Positions 8,023 to 16,680 of a DNA stretch of 64,000 nt are shown in pieces (the stretch's first letter is position 1; the number at the start of each line of letters is the position of its first letter). The translations under genes were made by a program, and so were the position numbers. The notes beneath the pieces are model-generated. The model saw only the letters and a list, made by a program, of their open reading frames with translations, was not told the origin of the DNA and did no database searches. This DNA comes from Streptomyces durocortorensis (GTDB lineage Bacteria; Actinomycetota; Actinomycetes; Streptomycetales; Streptomycetaceae), in the NCBI RefSeq assembly GCF_031760065.1, contig NZ_CP134500.1, positions 2,666,001-2,730,000 on the forward strand, given 5' to 3'.

Positions 8023-8769
8023 TTGAGCCTCACCGACATGTCCCGCAGAAACGCTCTCATCACCGCGGCCGGCGTCGCCGCCGTCGGCATCACCTCCTCC
8101 ACCCTCCTCGCGACGCCGGCTGCGGCCGCGCCGCGGCCCCTCAGGAACGACGAGCTCAAAGCAGCCTTGCGCCGGGTGGAGGCGCGGCGCCGCCGCATCC
8201 TGACCGACCGGGCGTCCGCCAACGGATGGGAGATGGAGAAAGCCACCGACGACGAGGGCGACATCGCCACACGTCACGTGGAGGGCACCCCGCTGAGCGT
8301 CCCGGTTCGCACGGGAGACGTCGAATCGGTCCTGGCCCATGTGATCCGCCGATTCCACTACGAGGTCGAGGCTCTGGGGCTGCGCGGCGAACCGAACCCG
8401 CTCGTGGGGTGGGCGGCCCCGTCGTCGATACGCGACAGCCGGCTCCCCGAGTCGAACCGGGCCTCGGGAACCGCCGTCGTCGTTCGCCCGGACTCCTACC
8501 CGCCCGGAGTGCGGGGCGGTTTCACCTCCCGACAGGAGCTGACGATCCGCGACATCCTCGCCGACGCCGAGGGCGTCGTTCGCTGGGGCGGCGACGATCG
8601 CCACCCGTACGAGGGGCTGTTCTATCTGAACGTACCTCCGGGGGACGCTCGTCTGGCCCGGGTCGCTGCCAGGATCCGCGCCTGGCGCGAGGTTCCAGGC
8701 GCGGGCGCCGGACTCGTACCCGACGTGACGGCACCTTCCCGGCGCCGACGGGCCTCCCAGTTCCGCTGA
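8023..8769 (+). CDS. Tat-exported M15 peptidase-like protein with missing metal ligands
   Basis: A 248-residue secreted protein. The N-terminus has S-R-R-N-A-L followed by a hydrophobic stretch and A-x-A cleavage motif (T-P-A-A-A-A), a Tat-type signal. The mature part resembles D-alanyl-D-alanine carboxypeptidases of family M15: S-N-R-A-S-G-T-A-V-V-V, then R-W-G-G-D-D and a closing L-F-Y-L-N-V. In active members these read S-x-H-x-x-G-x-A-x-D and M-H-F-E, so the His and Asp zinc ligands and the last His are replaced (R, V, Y). It is therefore probably a binding pseudo-enzyme, perhaps for peptidoglycan peptides. It starts at TTG 8023 with AAAGG eight bases upstream; ATG 8038 is an alternative. 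Confidence 0.7.
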   Translation: MSLTDMSRRNALITAAGVAAVGITSSTLLATPAAAAPRPLRNDELKAALRRVEARRRRILTDRASANGWEMEKATDDEGDIATRHVEGTPLSVPVRTGDVESVLAHVIRRFHYEVEALGLRGEPNPLVGWAAPSSIRDSRLPESNRASGTAVVVRPDSYPPGVRGGFTSRQELTIRDILADAEGVVRWGGDDRHPYEGLFYLNVPPGDARLARVAARIRAWREVPGAGAGLVPDVTAPSRRRRASQFR

Positions 8770-8821
8770 CCGCCCCTCGGCTCTCCTCCCTGCCCCTCCG
8801 GGGGCCGTACACCCTCTGGAG

Positions 8822-8855
8822 GGGGTTAGCCCCACAAAATTCGGGGGCTAACCCC
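8822..8855. promoter_or_regulatory. 12-bp perfect inverted repeat, candidate operator
   Basis: GGGGTTAGCCCC (8822-8833) and GGGGCTAACCCC (8844-8855) are exact reverse complements separated by 10 bases of AT-rich spacer. The element ends 38 bases before ATG 8894. There is no T-run after it, so an operator is more likely than a terminator, though termination of the upstream cassette is possible. Confidence 0.5.
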
Positions 8856-8893
8856 ACTGTCACGGGGGCCCGGGCTTCCGTACCGTGGTCGGC

Positions 8894-9310
8894 ATGGAAG
8901 CCCGGGACCAGGAACTCAAGAAGGAGCTCGCCGCCACCCTCCATGCCCGTGGCGAGCTGGGAGCGGAGTATGAGGCCGCGCTCATCGACTCGTTCCTGGA
9001 GAAGGTCGAGCAGCGCCTCGACACCACGCTCGACCGCCAGGTCCGCAGGCAGCTGGCCGAGCAGCAGGTCACCATGGCCCGGGGTGCGCGGCCGACGCAG
9101 CCGGGGAGCTTCGGGGAGCGGCATGGTCTGGGGATCGTCTCGCTGGTCCTGGCCGTCCCCCTGTCCGCGATCGGTGTGGCGAACGCCGGGATCGAGGGAC
9201 TGGTCGTGGCCTGGCTCGGCATCGTCGGGGTCAACGCGTTCCAGGCGGCACGGAACGGACAGCTGTTCCGTCGCCGGGACGAGCGCGCGATATCCGACTG
9301 GAAGGACTGA
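8894..9310 (+). CDS. Short integral membrane protein with coiled N-terminus
   Basis: A 138-residue protein. Residues 1-65 are charged and helical (E-L-K-K-E-L, then E-A-A-L-I-D-S-F-L-E-K-V-E-Q-R-L), followed by a hydrophobic segment of about 45 residues that can form two membrane helices, and a short basic tail. ATG 8894 follows a GTG three codons upstream; neither has a strong Shine-Dalgarno. A 12-bp palindrome lies just upstream. It is a conserved-looking hypothetical membrane protein; function unknown. Confidence 0.65.
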   Translation: MEARDQELKKELAATLHARGELGAEYEAALIDSFLEKVEQRLDTTLDRQVRRQLAEQQVTMARGARPTQPGSFGERHGLGIVSLVLAVPLSAIGVANAGIEGLVVAWLGIVGVNAFQAARNGQLFRRRDERAISDWKD

Positions 9311-9843
9311 GCGGCTGAGGGAACGCCGAAAGGGCTGAGCGCTGGAAGGGCTGAGCGCTGGAAGGGCTGAGCGCTGGAAGGCCTGCGCCCGGATGGTGTC
9401 GCGCGGCATGACCGTGCGGCCGGACCCGCGAAGGAGCCCGGCCGCAGCGGAGTATGTCGCGGGGCCGCCGCACCCCCGGTTGCCCGGGGGGCGGGACGAC
9501 GGCGGTCCCCGCGAGGGACGCGGTCCGGGTCAGGGCCGGATTCCCGCGTCCGGGCGACGGTGGAGGTCCGGGAGCCGCTCCGTAGTCCGGTGTCGCCGTT
9601 CTGGGTGCCGGCGGGTTTCCCTGCCGACACCCACCAATGTGCCGGAGCGGTGTTAAGCGGGTGCTGCGCGAACGTGACACGCTCGTACCGTTTTCGCGAA
9701 GCCCTGTTTCCGGGACGCTGGGACGCCGGGACCCGAAGCCCCGTTGCCGAGACACCGGGTCCCCGAACCTCCGGACCACCGTGGCACCGAGCCGCCCCGG
9801 ACGCAGCCCGGTCCCAGGGGCCCCGGAAACCGCTGCCGACCCG
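9311..9843. other. Gene-free stretch between convergent genes
   Basis: About 530 bases between the stops of the 8894 gene and cystathionine beta-synthase. Apart from the tandem repeat at 9330-9377 it shows G/C-rich sequence with no convincing codon pattern on either strand; the open frames in it are overlapping and unlike known proteins. No strong terminator hairpin was identified. Confidence 0.5.
9330..9377. repeat. Three exact 16-bp tandem repeats
   Basis: The unit AAGGGCTGAGCGCTGG occurs three times back to back (9330-9345, 9346-9361, 9362-9377), just after the stop of the 8894 gene. Each unit contains the AGCGCT palindrome. Copy number probably varies between strains. Confidence 0.9.
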
Positions 9844-11250
9844 TCAGGCCTTCGTCGTGCCCGCGTCCTTGGCGAGGAACGCCAGCAGGTCCTGGCGGCT
9901 CACCACACCCTTGGGCTTGCCCTCGACGAGCACGATCGCCGCGTCCGCGCCGTCCGTGCCGCTGAGCACGGCCATCAGGTCCTCGACCGGTTCGCCGGAG
10001 CCGACCTGCGGCAGCGGGGCCGACATGTGCTTCTCCAGCGGGTCGGTCAGCGAGGCACGCTGGGTGAACAGCGCGTCCAGCAGCTGCCGTTCCACGACGG
10101 AGCCGATGACCTCGGCGGCCATCACGTCCGGGTGGCCGGCGCCCGGCTTCACGATCGGCATCTGGGAGACGCCGTACTCACGCAGCACCTCGATGGCCTC
10201 GCCGACCGTCTCCTCCGGGTGCATGTGGACGAGGGAGGGCATCGGGCCCTCCTTGAAGTCCAGGACCGCGCCCACGTTGGCGGAGGCGCCGGAGTCCTCC
10301 AGGAAGCCGTAGTCGGCCATCCACTCGTCGTTGAAGATCTTGCTCAGGTAGCCGCGGCCGCTGTCGGGGAGCAGCACCACGACGACGTCCTCGGGGCCGA
10401 GCCGCTTGGCGACCTCCAGGGCGCCGACGACCGCCATGCCGCAGGAGCCGCCGACGAGCAGCCCCTCCTCCTTGGCAAGTCGGCGCGTCATCTGGAAGGA
10501 GTCCTTGTCGGACACCGCGACGATCTCGTCGGTGACGTTCCGGTCGTAGGCGCTCGGCCAGAAGTCCTCGCCGACGCCCTCGACCAGATACGGCCGACCG
10601 GAGCCGCCGGAGTAGACCGAGCCCTCCGGGTCCGCGCCGATGACCTGGACCGCGCCGTCGCTGATCTCCTTGAGGTAGCGCCCGGTGCCGCTGATCGTGC
10701 CGCCGGTGCCGACGCCCGCGACGAAGTGGGTGATCTTCCCCTCGGTCTGCTCCCACAGTTCGGGACCGGTGGTCTCGTAGTGCGAGCGCGGGTTGTTCGG
10801 GTTGGAGTACTGGTCCGGCTTCCAGGCGCCCGGCGTCTCGGTGACCAGCCGGTCGGAGACGTTGTAGTAGGAATCGGGGTGCTCGGGGTCAACGGCCGTG
10901 GGGCAGACGACGACCTCGGCGCCGTACGCGCGCAGCACGTTGATCTTGTCCGTGGACACCTTGTCCGGGCAGACGAAGATGCACTTGTAGCCCTTCTGCT
11001 GCGCGACGATGGCGAGGCCGACGCCGGTGTTGCCGCTGGTCGGCTCGACGATCGTGCCGCCGGGCTTCAGCTCCCCGCTCTGCTCGGCCGCCTCGATCAT
11101 GCGCAGCGCGATGCGGTCCTTCACGGACCCGCCGGGGTTGAAGTACTCGACCTTGGCCAGGACGGTCGCCTGGATACCTGCCGTGACGTTGCGCAGCCTC
11201 ACCAGCGGGGTGTTGCCGACAAGACTGATCATCGAATCGTGGAATTGCAC
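9844..11250 (-). CDS. Cystathionine beta-synthase (PLP) with C-terminal CBS domains
   Basis: A 468-residue enzyme that condenses serine with homocysteine to cystathionine (reverse transsulfuration, cytoplasm). Residues 1-320 are the fold II PLP domain: N-P-G-G-S-V-K-D with Lys44 as the Schiff-base lysine, S-G-N-T-G binding the substrate carboxylate, and G-T-G-G-T-I-S-G-T-G binding the PLP phosphate. Residues about 340-465 form a pair of CBS domains (M-H-P-E-E-T-V-G-E-A-I-E-V-L and the second around G-V-V-S-R-Q-D-L-L). There is no N-terminal haem domain. The start is GTG 11250 (V-Q-F-H-D-S-M), as in other streptomycetes; the frame remains open upstream but without coding character. Confidence 0.92.
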   Translation of the reverse strand: MQFHDSMISLVGNTPLVRLRNVTAGIQATVLAKVEYFNPGGSVKDRIALRMIEAAEQSGELKPGGTIVEPTSGNTGVGLAIVAQQKGYKCIFVCPDKVSTDKINVLRAYGAEVVVCPTAVDPEHPDSYYNVSDRLVTETPGAWKPDQYSNPNNPRSHYETTGPELWEQTEGKITHFVAGVGTGGTISGTGRYLKEISDGAVQVIGADPEGSVYSGGSGRPYLVEGVGEDFWPSAYDRNVTDEIVAVSDKDSFQMTRRLAKEEGLLVGGSCGMAVVGALEVAKRLGPEDVVVVLLPDSGRGYLSKIFNDEWMADYGFLEDSGASANVGAVLDFKEGPMPSLVHMHPEETVGEAIEVLREYGVSQMPIVKPGAGHPDVMAAEVIGSVVERQLLDALFTQRASLTDPLEKHMSAPLPQVGSGEPVEDLMAVLSGTDGADAAIVLVEGKPKGVVSRQDLLAFLAKDAGTTKA

Positions 11251-11394
11251 CGTGTACTCCGGGATCTCCGAGATGGTCCGGCCCAGAGTATGCGTACGGG
11301 GAGGACTCTGCGTACGGGAAGGAGTACACGGAGGTCCTCGCGGGGCAGGTAGGTAGGTGTACGGCTGTACGGCGAGGAGGAGGTGGACCGGACT

Positions 11395-12411
11395 GTGTCG
11401 AGAGCAAGGGTGGCACGGCGGATCGCGGCGGGCGCGGCTTACGGCGGTGGCAGCATCGGGCTGATCGGTGCGGCGGCCGTGGGCGTGTTCCTGGCGGAGG
11501 TCCAGCTCGCGAAGAGGCAGGTGGGGGGCGGGACGGCTCCGGTTCCGCCGAGTGCGGACGGGCGCTACGGGGTGGCGTTCGCCGGTCCGTCCGATCCCCT
11601 GCGGCTCGGGATGCTCGGGGATTCGACGGCGGCTGGCCAGGGGGTGCGGCGGGCCGGGCAGACCCCGGGGGCGCTGCTCGCCTCGGGGCTCGCGGCGGTC
11701 GCCGAGCGGCCGGTGGATCTGCGGAACGTGGCCCTGCCTGGGGCCCGGTCGGACGATCTGGAGCGGCAGGTCTCGCTGCTGCTCGCGGACCCGGCGCGCA
11801 CCCCGGACGTCTGCGTGATCATGATCGGGGCGAACGATGTCACCCACCGGATGCCCGCCACCCAGTCGGTGCGCTGTCTGACGACGGCGGTGCGCAGACT
11901 GCGGACGGCGGGGGCCGAGGTGGTCGTCGGGACCTGTCCGGACCTGGGCACGATCGAGCCGGTCTACCAGCCGCTGCGCTGGCTGGCCCGGCGGGTGAGT
12001 CGGCAGCTGGCGGCCGCGCAGACGATCGGGGCGGTGGAGCAGGGCGGGCGCACGGTGTCTCTGGGGGATCTGCTGGGCCCGGAGTTCGCGGCGAACCCGC
12101 GCGAGCTGTTCGGCCCGGACAACTACCACCCGTCGGCCGAGGGGTACGCCACGGCGGCCATGGCGGTCCTGCCCACGCTCTGCGCGGTGCTGGGCCTGTG
12201 GCCGGAGAGCGACCGGCTGGACGGTGCGCGGCGGGAGGACATCCTCCCGGTGGCGAAGGCGGCCTCCCAGGCGGCCCGGGAGGCCGGTACGGAGGTCACG
12301 GGGGCCCGGGCGCCCTGGGCTCTCCTCAAGCACCGCAGGCGGCGGCGTCTGCCCTCCTCCACCGAGCCCGTCCCGCACCCGCACCCGGACGCCGCCCACG
12401 GGCACGCGTAG
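11395..12411 (+). CDS. SGNH/GDSL-type hydrolase, N-terminally membrane-anchored
   Basis: A 338-residue protein. A basic N-terminus is followed by a hydrophobic stretch (residues 11-36), a signal or anchor, and then an SGNH esterase domain: G-D-S-T (Ser77 as nucleophile), G-A-N-D (block III) and D-x-Y-H-P-S (block V Asp/His). The substrate is unknown; relatives are exported lipases, esterases or deacetylases. GTG 11395 is preferred because GAGGAGGAGG (11375-11383) lies about 11 bases upstream; the GTG at 11383 sits inside that site. It is divergent from cystathionine beta-synthase. The tail is rich in His, Pro and Arg. Confidence 0.85.
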   Translation: MSRARVARRIAAGAAYGGGSIGLIGAAAVGVFLAEVQLAKRQVGGGTAPVPPSADGRYGVAFAGPSDPLRLGMLGDSTAAGQGVRRAGQTPGALLASGLAAVAERPVDLRNVALPGARSDDLERQVSLLLADPARTPDVCVIMIGANDVTHRMPATQSVRCLTTAVRRLRTAGAEVVVGTCPDLGTIEPVYQPLRWLARRVSRQLAAAQTIGAVEQGGRTVSLGDLLGPEFAANPRELFGPDNYHPSAEGYATAAMAVLPTLCAVLGLWPESDRLDGARREDILPVAKAASQAAREAGTEVTGARAPWALLKHRRRRRLPSSTEPVPHPHPDAAHGHA

Positions 12412-12567
12412 CGGCGGCCGCCATCCGCAGGAGGCGTGCCTGAGCAAGCGCTTAGAAAAGAGTTCCGCATCACACGGCCTGCCGGGTGACCCCGGCGATA
12501 CGTCCGGGTAACTTCCAGAGGAGTTCTGCCTGTCCACACAGCCTTCCAGCCCTCATGGAGCCGCGTG

Positions 12568-13788
12568 ATGCCCGAAGCCGTGATCGTCTCTGCCGCCCGT
12601 TCGCCGATCGGCCGCGCCTTCAAGGGGTCCCTGAAGGACCTGCGCGCGGACGACCTGACCGCCACGATCATCCAGACCGCGCTGGCCAAGGTTCCCGAGC
12701 TGGACCCGAAGGACATCGACGACCTGATGCTGGGCTGCGGCCTGCCCGGCGGCGAGCAGGGCAACAACCTGGGCCGCATCATCGCCGTACAGATGGGGAT
12801 GGACCACCTTCCCGGCTGTACGGTCACCCGCTACTGCTCCTCCTCGCTCCAGACCAGCCGGATGGCGCTGCACGCGATCAAGGCGGGCGAGGGCGATGTC
12901 TTCATCTCGGCCGGTGTCGAGATGGTGTCCCGCTTCACCAAGGGCAACTCCGACAGCCTGCCGGACACGCACAACCCGCTGTTCGCCGAGGCCGAGGCCC
13001 GTACCGCGGCCCGCGCCGAGGAGTCCGGCGCGGGCTGGCACGACCCGCGTGAGGACGGCCTGGTCCCGGACGCGTACATCTCGATGGGGCAGACGGCCGA
13101 GAACCTGGCCCGCTCCAAGGGCGTCACCCGCCAGGACATGGACGAGTTCGGCGTACGGTCGCAGAACCTCGCCGAGGAAGCCCTGAAGAACGGCTTCTGG
13201 GCGCGGGAGATCACCCCGGTCACCACCCCCGACGGCACGGTCGTCTCCAAGGACGACGGCCCGCGCGCGGGTGTCACGCTGGAGGGCGTGCAGGGCCTGA
13301 AGCCGGTCTTCCGCCCCGACGGCCTGGTCACCGCGGGCAACTGCTGCCCGCTCAACGACGGCGCGGCCGCCCTGGTGATCATGTCCGACACGAAGGCGCG
13401 CGAGCTGGGCCTGACCCCGCTGGCCCGGATCGTCTCCACCGGCGTCTCCGGCCTCTCCCCCGAGATCATGGGCTACGGCCCGGTCGAGGCCAGCAAGCAG
13501 GCGCTGAATCGGGCGGGCCTGACCATCGGCGACATCGACCTCGCCGAGATCAACGAGGCGTTCGCCGCCCAGGTCATCCCGTCCTACCGGGATCTCGGCC
13601 TGCCGCTGGAGAAGGTCAACGTCAACGGCGGCGCGATCGCGGTCGGCCACCCCTTCGGCATGACCGGCGCCCGCATCACCGGCACGCTGATCAACAGCCT
13701 CCAGTTCCACGACAAGCAGTTCGGCCTGGAGACGATGTGCGTGGGCGGCGGCCAGGGCATGGCGATGGTGATCGAGCGGCTGAGCTGA
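12568..13788 (+). CDS. Acetyl-CoA acetyltransferase (thiolase)
   Basis: A 406-residue thiolase that joins or cleaves acyl-CoA and acetyl-CoA (fatty acid or acetoacetyl-CoA metabolism, cytoplasm). It has Cys90 in R-Y-C-S-S-S (acyl-enzyme nucleophile), the N-E-A-F-A motif near residue 330, G-G-A-I-A-V-G-H-P (catalytic His) and C-V-G-G-G-Q-G at the C-terminus (second Cys). ATG 12568 has GGAG seven bases upstream. It stands alone in its direction. An AAGCGCTT palindrome lies about 115 bases before the start and could be a TetR-type operator. Confidence 0.92.
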   Translation: MPEAVIVSAARSPIGRAFKGSLKDLRADDLTATIIQTALAKVPELDPKDIDDLMLGCGLPGGEQGNNLGRIIAVQMGMDHLPGCTVTRYCSSSLQTSRMALHAIKAGEGDVFISAGVEMVSRFTKGNSDSLPDTHNPLFAEAEARTAARAEESGAGWHDPREDGLVPDAYISMGQTAENLARSKGVTRQDMDEFGVRSQNLAEEALKNGFWAREITPVTTPDGTVVSKDDGPRAGVTLEGVQGLKPVFRPDGLVTAGNCCPLNDGAAALVIMSDTKARELGLTPLARIVSTGVSGLSPEIMGYGPVEASKQALNRAGLTIGDIDLAEINEAFAAQVIPSYRDLGLPLEKVNVNGGAIAVGHPFGMTGARITGTLINSLQFHDKQFGLETMCVGGGQGMAMVIERLS

Positions 13789-14148
13789 GGCGCAGCGGAG
13801 GGTAGGGGGCGCGCGAGGTACGAGTGCGGCACCTGCCCGCAGCGGAGGCGAAGCCCAGCGCGACCACAAGCACGAGCGGCTGAGCTGAGGCCTCGCAGGC
13901 GCGGAAGGCCCGGCTGGACCTTCCGCGTCGCGGGGTTTTCGAACCCCGTCGAGCTCCGACCGTGACCGAATCTCCCCCAGGATGTGATCTGCACCCCGGG
14001 GGAGAGTCGTTTCCGCAGGTCACAGCATTTTGGACCTAAACATCGGACCGAAAGACCTGTCCATTTCGTGACGTAATGCACTGACAGCCCGTACCCCGAC
14101 AGGCCAAGCTGATGTAGGAAGTCGGGGGTATCGATTGAAACCGGGAGT
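13789..14148. other. Intergenic region after the thiolase
   Basis: About 360 bases with no gene. It contains a copy of the 18 bases around the thiolase stop (GAGCGGCTGAGCTGAGGC at about 13773 and again at 13874), a terminator at 13900-13927, and then less G+C-rich sequence leading into the next gene, where a promoter is expected. Confidence 0.6.
13900..13927 (+). terminator. Rho-independent-like terminator of the thiolase gene
   Basis: CGCGGAAGG and CCTTCCGCG form a 9-bp stem around a 10-base loop, followed shortly by GGGGTTTTC. It lies about 110 bases after the thiolase stop. Confidence 0.7.
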
Positions 14149-15033
14149 ATGTCAGTGAGCGCCATGTCATTTGCCCTGTTGCTGACCACCGCCGCTGCCA
14201 CGGCCGTCGGCGCCGCCGCGCTGCACGCCGCTCACGGGCTGCGCAAGCAGGTCGCGGCCCTGCGTACCGAGCTGGCCGACGGCTACGCCCGGGCCGCCTC
14301 CGTGCCACCGCAGAGCCGCAGTACGGCCACCCCCGCCGAGGAGATACGCGCGGCGGTCGCCGAGGCGCTGGCCGAGGAGCGGGAGCGGGAGCTGGCCGAG
14401 GCGCGCGCCTTCTGGGCGGCCCAGGAGGCCCGTGACGCCGCCGACGCCCCGTCCCTGCTGGGCGGTCTGTCGGGCCTCGGTGAGGACACCGCCCCGTACT
14501 ACCTGCCCCGGCAGGCCGACTTCGCCGGTCTGGAGTCCCTGGACCTCGAAGCGGCCGAGGCGATGGAGGAGCTGGTCGAGCTCAGCGAGCGCACCCTCGC
14601 GGAGCACGAGGCCGGTGAGCTGACCGACCTTCCCGAGATCGCCGAGTTCCCCGAGGACTCCCCCGAGCTGGCCGCGGCCCGCCGCCGCCACCCCTCGCAC
14701 CCGGACTTCGTCCCCGTACAGACGCCCGTGGTCACCGACCACGAGCGCACCGTGAGCCGTCTCGAAGAGCTGGCCGACCTGGCGACCGAGCTGACCGATG
14801 TGCGTCCCGGCCCGCTGGGCACGCTCGATGTGTACGTCTTCGCCGACGGCACCACGCTCTGCATGACCCCCGGCCACCGCGAGACCGCCGAGCGGCTCTC
14901 CGAAGCGCTGCGGGCGGGTCGGCAGCCGGTCCTGCTGGGCGGCTCGGGCGTCTCCGGCGCCTATGCGCTGACCTTCTCCTGCGGCGAGGACAACGTCTAC
15001 ATCCTCGCGGACCGCGTCATCGCCTCGTTCTGA
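14149..15033 (+). CDS. Hypothetical membrane-anchored protein
   Basis: A 294-residue protein. Residues 5-25 are a single hydrophobic helix (signal anchor), followed by a charged, helix-prone region rich in Glu, Ala and Arg (residues 30-180, [19 protein letters not shown]) and a more globular C-terminus with a [11 protein letters not shown] motif and [11 protein letters not shown] do not recognise the family. Two in-frame starts exist (ATG 14149 and ATG 14164); neither has a strong ribosome-binding site. Confidence 0.6.
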   Translation: MSVSAMSFALLLTTAAATAVGAAALHAAHGLRKQVAALRTELADGYARAASVPPQSRSTATPAEEIRAAVAEALAEERERELAEARAFWAAQEARDAADAPSLLGGLSGLGEDTAPYYLPRQADFAGLESLDLEAAEAMEELVELSERTLAEHEAGELTDLPEIAEFPEDSPELAAARRRHPSHPDFVPVQTPVVTDHERTVSRLEELADLATELTDVRPGPLGTLDVYVFADGTTLCMTPGHRETAERLSEALRAGRQPVLLGGSGVSGAYALTFSCGEDNVYILADRVIASF

Positions 15034-15051
15034 CCGGACGGCTCGCGCTTC

Positions 15052-15369
15052 CTAGCGGAAAGCCCGCGCCGCCGCTTCCTCGACGTATCGCACGGCCTCG
15101 TCCAGCTCCTGGGACGGGGCCGTTTCCAGTGCCACGGCCAGGTCCCGCCCGGCGACGGCGAGTTGGTCGCCCACGACGAACATCCCGGCGTCCGGCAGCT
15201 CACGCGGCCCGGAGTCCGGGCTCTCCAGGCGCTGGGCCCGGGCGGCGAGTTCGCGGGCGGTGGCCAGGGCGTCGGCGGCCAGGCCGCGCCGGAGGCGGCT
15301 CTGCGGGGCCGAGCGCAGCCGGTCGGCGAAGCGGTCCACGGCCTGGATGAGGGGCGTCGTATCGAGCAC
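15052..15369 (-). CDS. Small hypothetical helical protein
   Basis: A 105-residue protein made almost entirely of amphipathic helices (I-Q-A-V-D-R-F-A-D-R-L-R at the start, E-L-D-E-A-V-R-Y-V-E-E-A-A at the end), with no signal or membrane segment. It starts at GTG 15369 and converges on the gene at 14149 with 18 bases between the stops. Function unknown. Confidence 0.6.
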   Translation of the reverse strand: MLDTTPLIQAVDRFADRLRSAPQSRLRRGLAADALATARELAARAQRLESPDSGPRELPDAGMFVVGDQLAVAGRDLAVALETAPSQELDEAVRYVEEAAARAFR

Positions 15370-15469
15370 TCCGCGACCCTACGCGCCCTCACGGCATGGT
15401 TGCCAACGGTCGTCCGCTCGGGCACGGTGTCGGGAAGGAACAGCTACGCGCACTGCGTCGGAGGCGCCG

Positions 15470-15700
15470 ATGTCGCATGTCTTCTCCGAAGAAACCCATC
15501 GCAATCTGCTCGCCCGCATCCCTCAATGCACCGGTCGTGAGATCTCCGACTGGCTCCGGACCGTCGACGAAGGCCCCTCTCTCATCCGCTTCGAGGAGAA
15601 GGTCAGCTGGCTGCGCGGTGAGCACGAGCTCGCCTATGGCCACGCCAAGGCGATCATCCACGAGCACGACCTGAGGCGGGCCGCTCGCAAGCTGTTGTGA
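15470..15700 (+). CDS. DUF4287 domain protein
   Basis: A 76-residue protein with the DUF4287 pattern: H-x-x-L-L-A-R-I-P at the start, then I-S-D-W-L-R-T-V-D-E-G-P-S, the centre of this small domain, and W-L-R-x-x-H-E-L-x-x-G-H-A-K-A-I-I near the end. ATG 15470 has GGAGG five bases upstream. Function unknown; the domain is common in actinobacteria. Confidence 0.8.
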   Translation: MSHVFSEETHRNLLARIPQCTGREISDWLRTVDEGPSLIRFEEKVSWLRGEHELAYGHAKAIIHEHDLRRAARKLL

Positions 15701-15718
15701 GCCGCGCGCCCCGGACAC

Positions 15719-15755
15719 GGAAGGGCCCGCAGGCATCGTGCCTGCGGGCCCTTCC
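15719..15755. terminator. Bidirectional terminator between DUF4287 and BI-1 genes
   Basis: A perfect 17-bp stem (15719-15735 with 15739-15755) closed by a 3-base loop, centred between two convergent genes, so it can stop transcription from both sides. Confidence 0.85.
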
Positions 15756-15798
15756 GGTGTTGCGGGTGTTACGGGTGGTGCGGGTCCTGCGCGGTGGG

Positions 15799-16680
15799 TC
15801 AGTCGTCGCCGCTGAGGATCGCGACCAGGCGCAGCATCTCGATGTAGATCCACACCAGGGTCACGGTGAGGCCGAAGGCCGCCAGCCAGGCCTCCTCGCG
15901 CGGAGCGCCGTACGCGATGCCGTCCTCGACCTGCTTGAAGTTGAGGGCGAGGATGCACGCGCCGATCACGATGGCCACGATGCCGAAGATGATGCCGAGC
16001 GCACCGCTGCGGAAGCCGAGGCCGTCACCGCCGCCGAACACGGCGAACAGCATGTTGACCATCATCAGCAGCATGAAGCCGATGGCGGCGGCCATCACGA
16101 AGCCGTAGAAGCGGCGCGTGACCCGGATCAGACCGGTGCGGTAGGCGATCAGCACACCGGCGAAGACCGCCATCGTGCCGAGCACCGCCTGCATCGCGGC
16201 ACCGGGAGCGACGTAGACACTGACGATGTTGCTGACGATGCCGAGGAAGACACCCTCGAACGCCGCGTACGTCAGGATCAGCGCCGGCGAGGGCCGGCGC
16301 TTGAACGAGTTCACCAGCGACAGCACGAAGCCGATGAGCGCGGCGCCGATGGCCACGCCGTAGGCGCTGCCCAGGTTCGCCTGGTCGACCGGCATGACCC
16401 ACCACGCGATGGCGGCGGCCACGATCACGGTGCCGAGCGTCATCGCCGTACGCGTCACCACGTCGTCGATGGTCATCGCGTCGGTGCGCGCGGGCGCCGG
16501 GGCGCCGGGCTGGGTGCCCTGTGCGTAAGGGTTGGTGGCGTACGGGTTTGCGGCGGTGCCCTGCGCGAACGGGTTGGTCCCCGCCGTGGCGGCCCCGGCC
16601 TGCGGCGCCGCGTTGAAGCTCGCGTGGCCGTTGTCGCGGCTGAACCCCCGTCGCGAGAAGACCGGGTTGCTGCTCCTCAT
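15799..16680 (-). CDS. Bax inhibitor-1/YccA family membrane protein
   Basis: A 293-residue protein. Residues 1-65 are cytoplasmic and contain short Asn-Pro-Tyr/Phe-Ala-type repeats (N-P-F-A-Q-G, N-P-Y-A-T-N-P-Y-A-Q-G). About seven membrane helices follow, with G-I-x-x-N-I-V-S-V-Y and a conserved C-terminal helix rich in aromatic residues, the layout of BI-1/YccA proteins, some of which are calcium leak channels or protease modulators. ATG 16680 has GGAGGAG directly upstream; an ATG 13 codons earlier is in frame but lies over that site. Confidence 0.88.
   Translation of the reverse strand: MRSSNPVFSRRGFSRDNGHASFNAAPQAGAATAGTNPFAQGTAANPYATNPYAQGTQPGAPAPARTDAMTIDDVVTRTAMTLGTVIVAAAIAWWVMPVDQANLGSAYGVAIGAALIGFVLSLVNSFKRRPSPALILTYAAFEGVFLGIVSNIVSVYVAPGAAMQAVLGTMAVFAGVLIAYRTGLIRVTRRFYGFVMAAAIGFMLLMMVNMLFAVFGGGDGLGFRSGALGIIFGIVAIVIGACILALNFKQVEDGIAYGAPREEAWLAAFGLTVTLVWIYIEMLRLVAILSGDD

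Noticed and set aside
9637..11352. Long plus-strand open frame over cystathionine beta-synthase
   Set aside because: It is the antisense shadow of a clear PLP enzyme; the translation is His/Asp/Leu-rich low complexity with no family resemblance.
11251..12537. Upstream extension of cystathionine beta-synthase to nearly 900 codons
   Set aside because: The extension overlaps the divergent SGNH hydrolase gene and reads as Arg/Pro-rich noise; the enzyme fold begins at V-Q-F-H-D-S-M.
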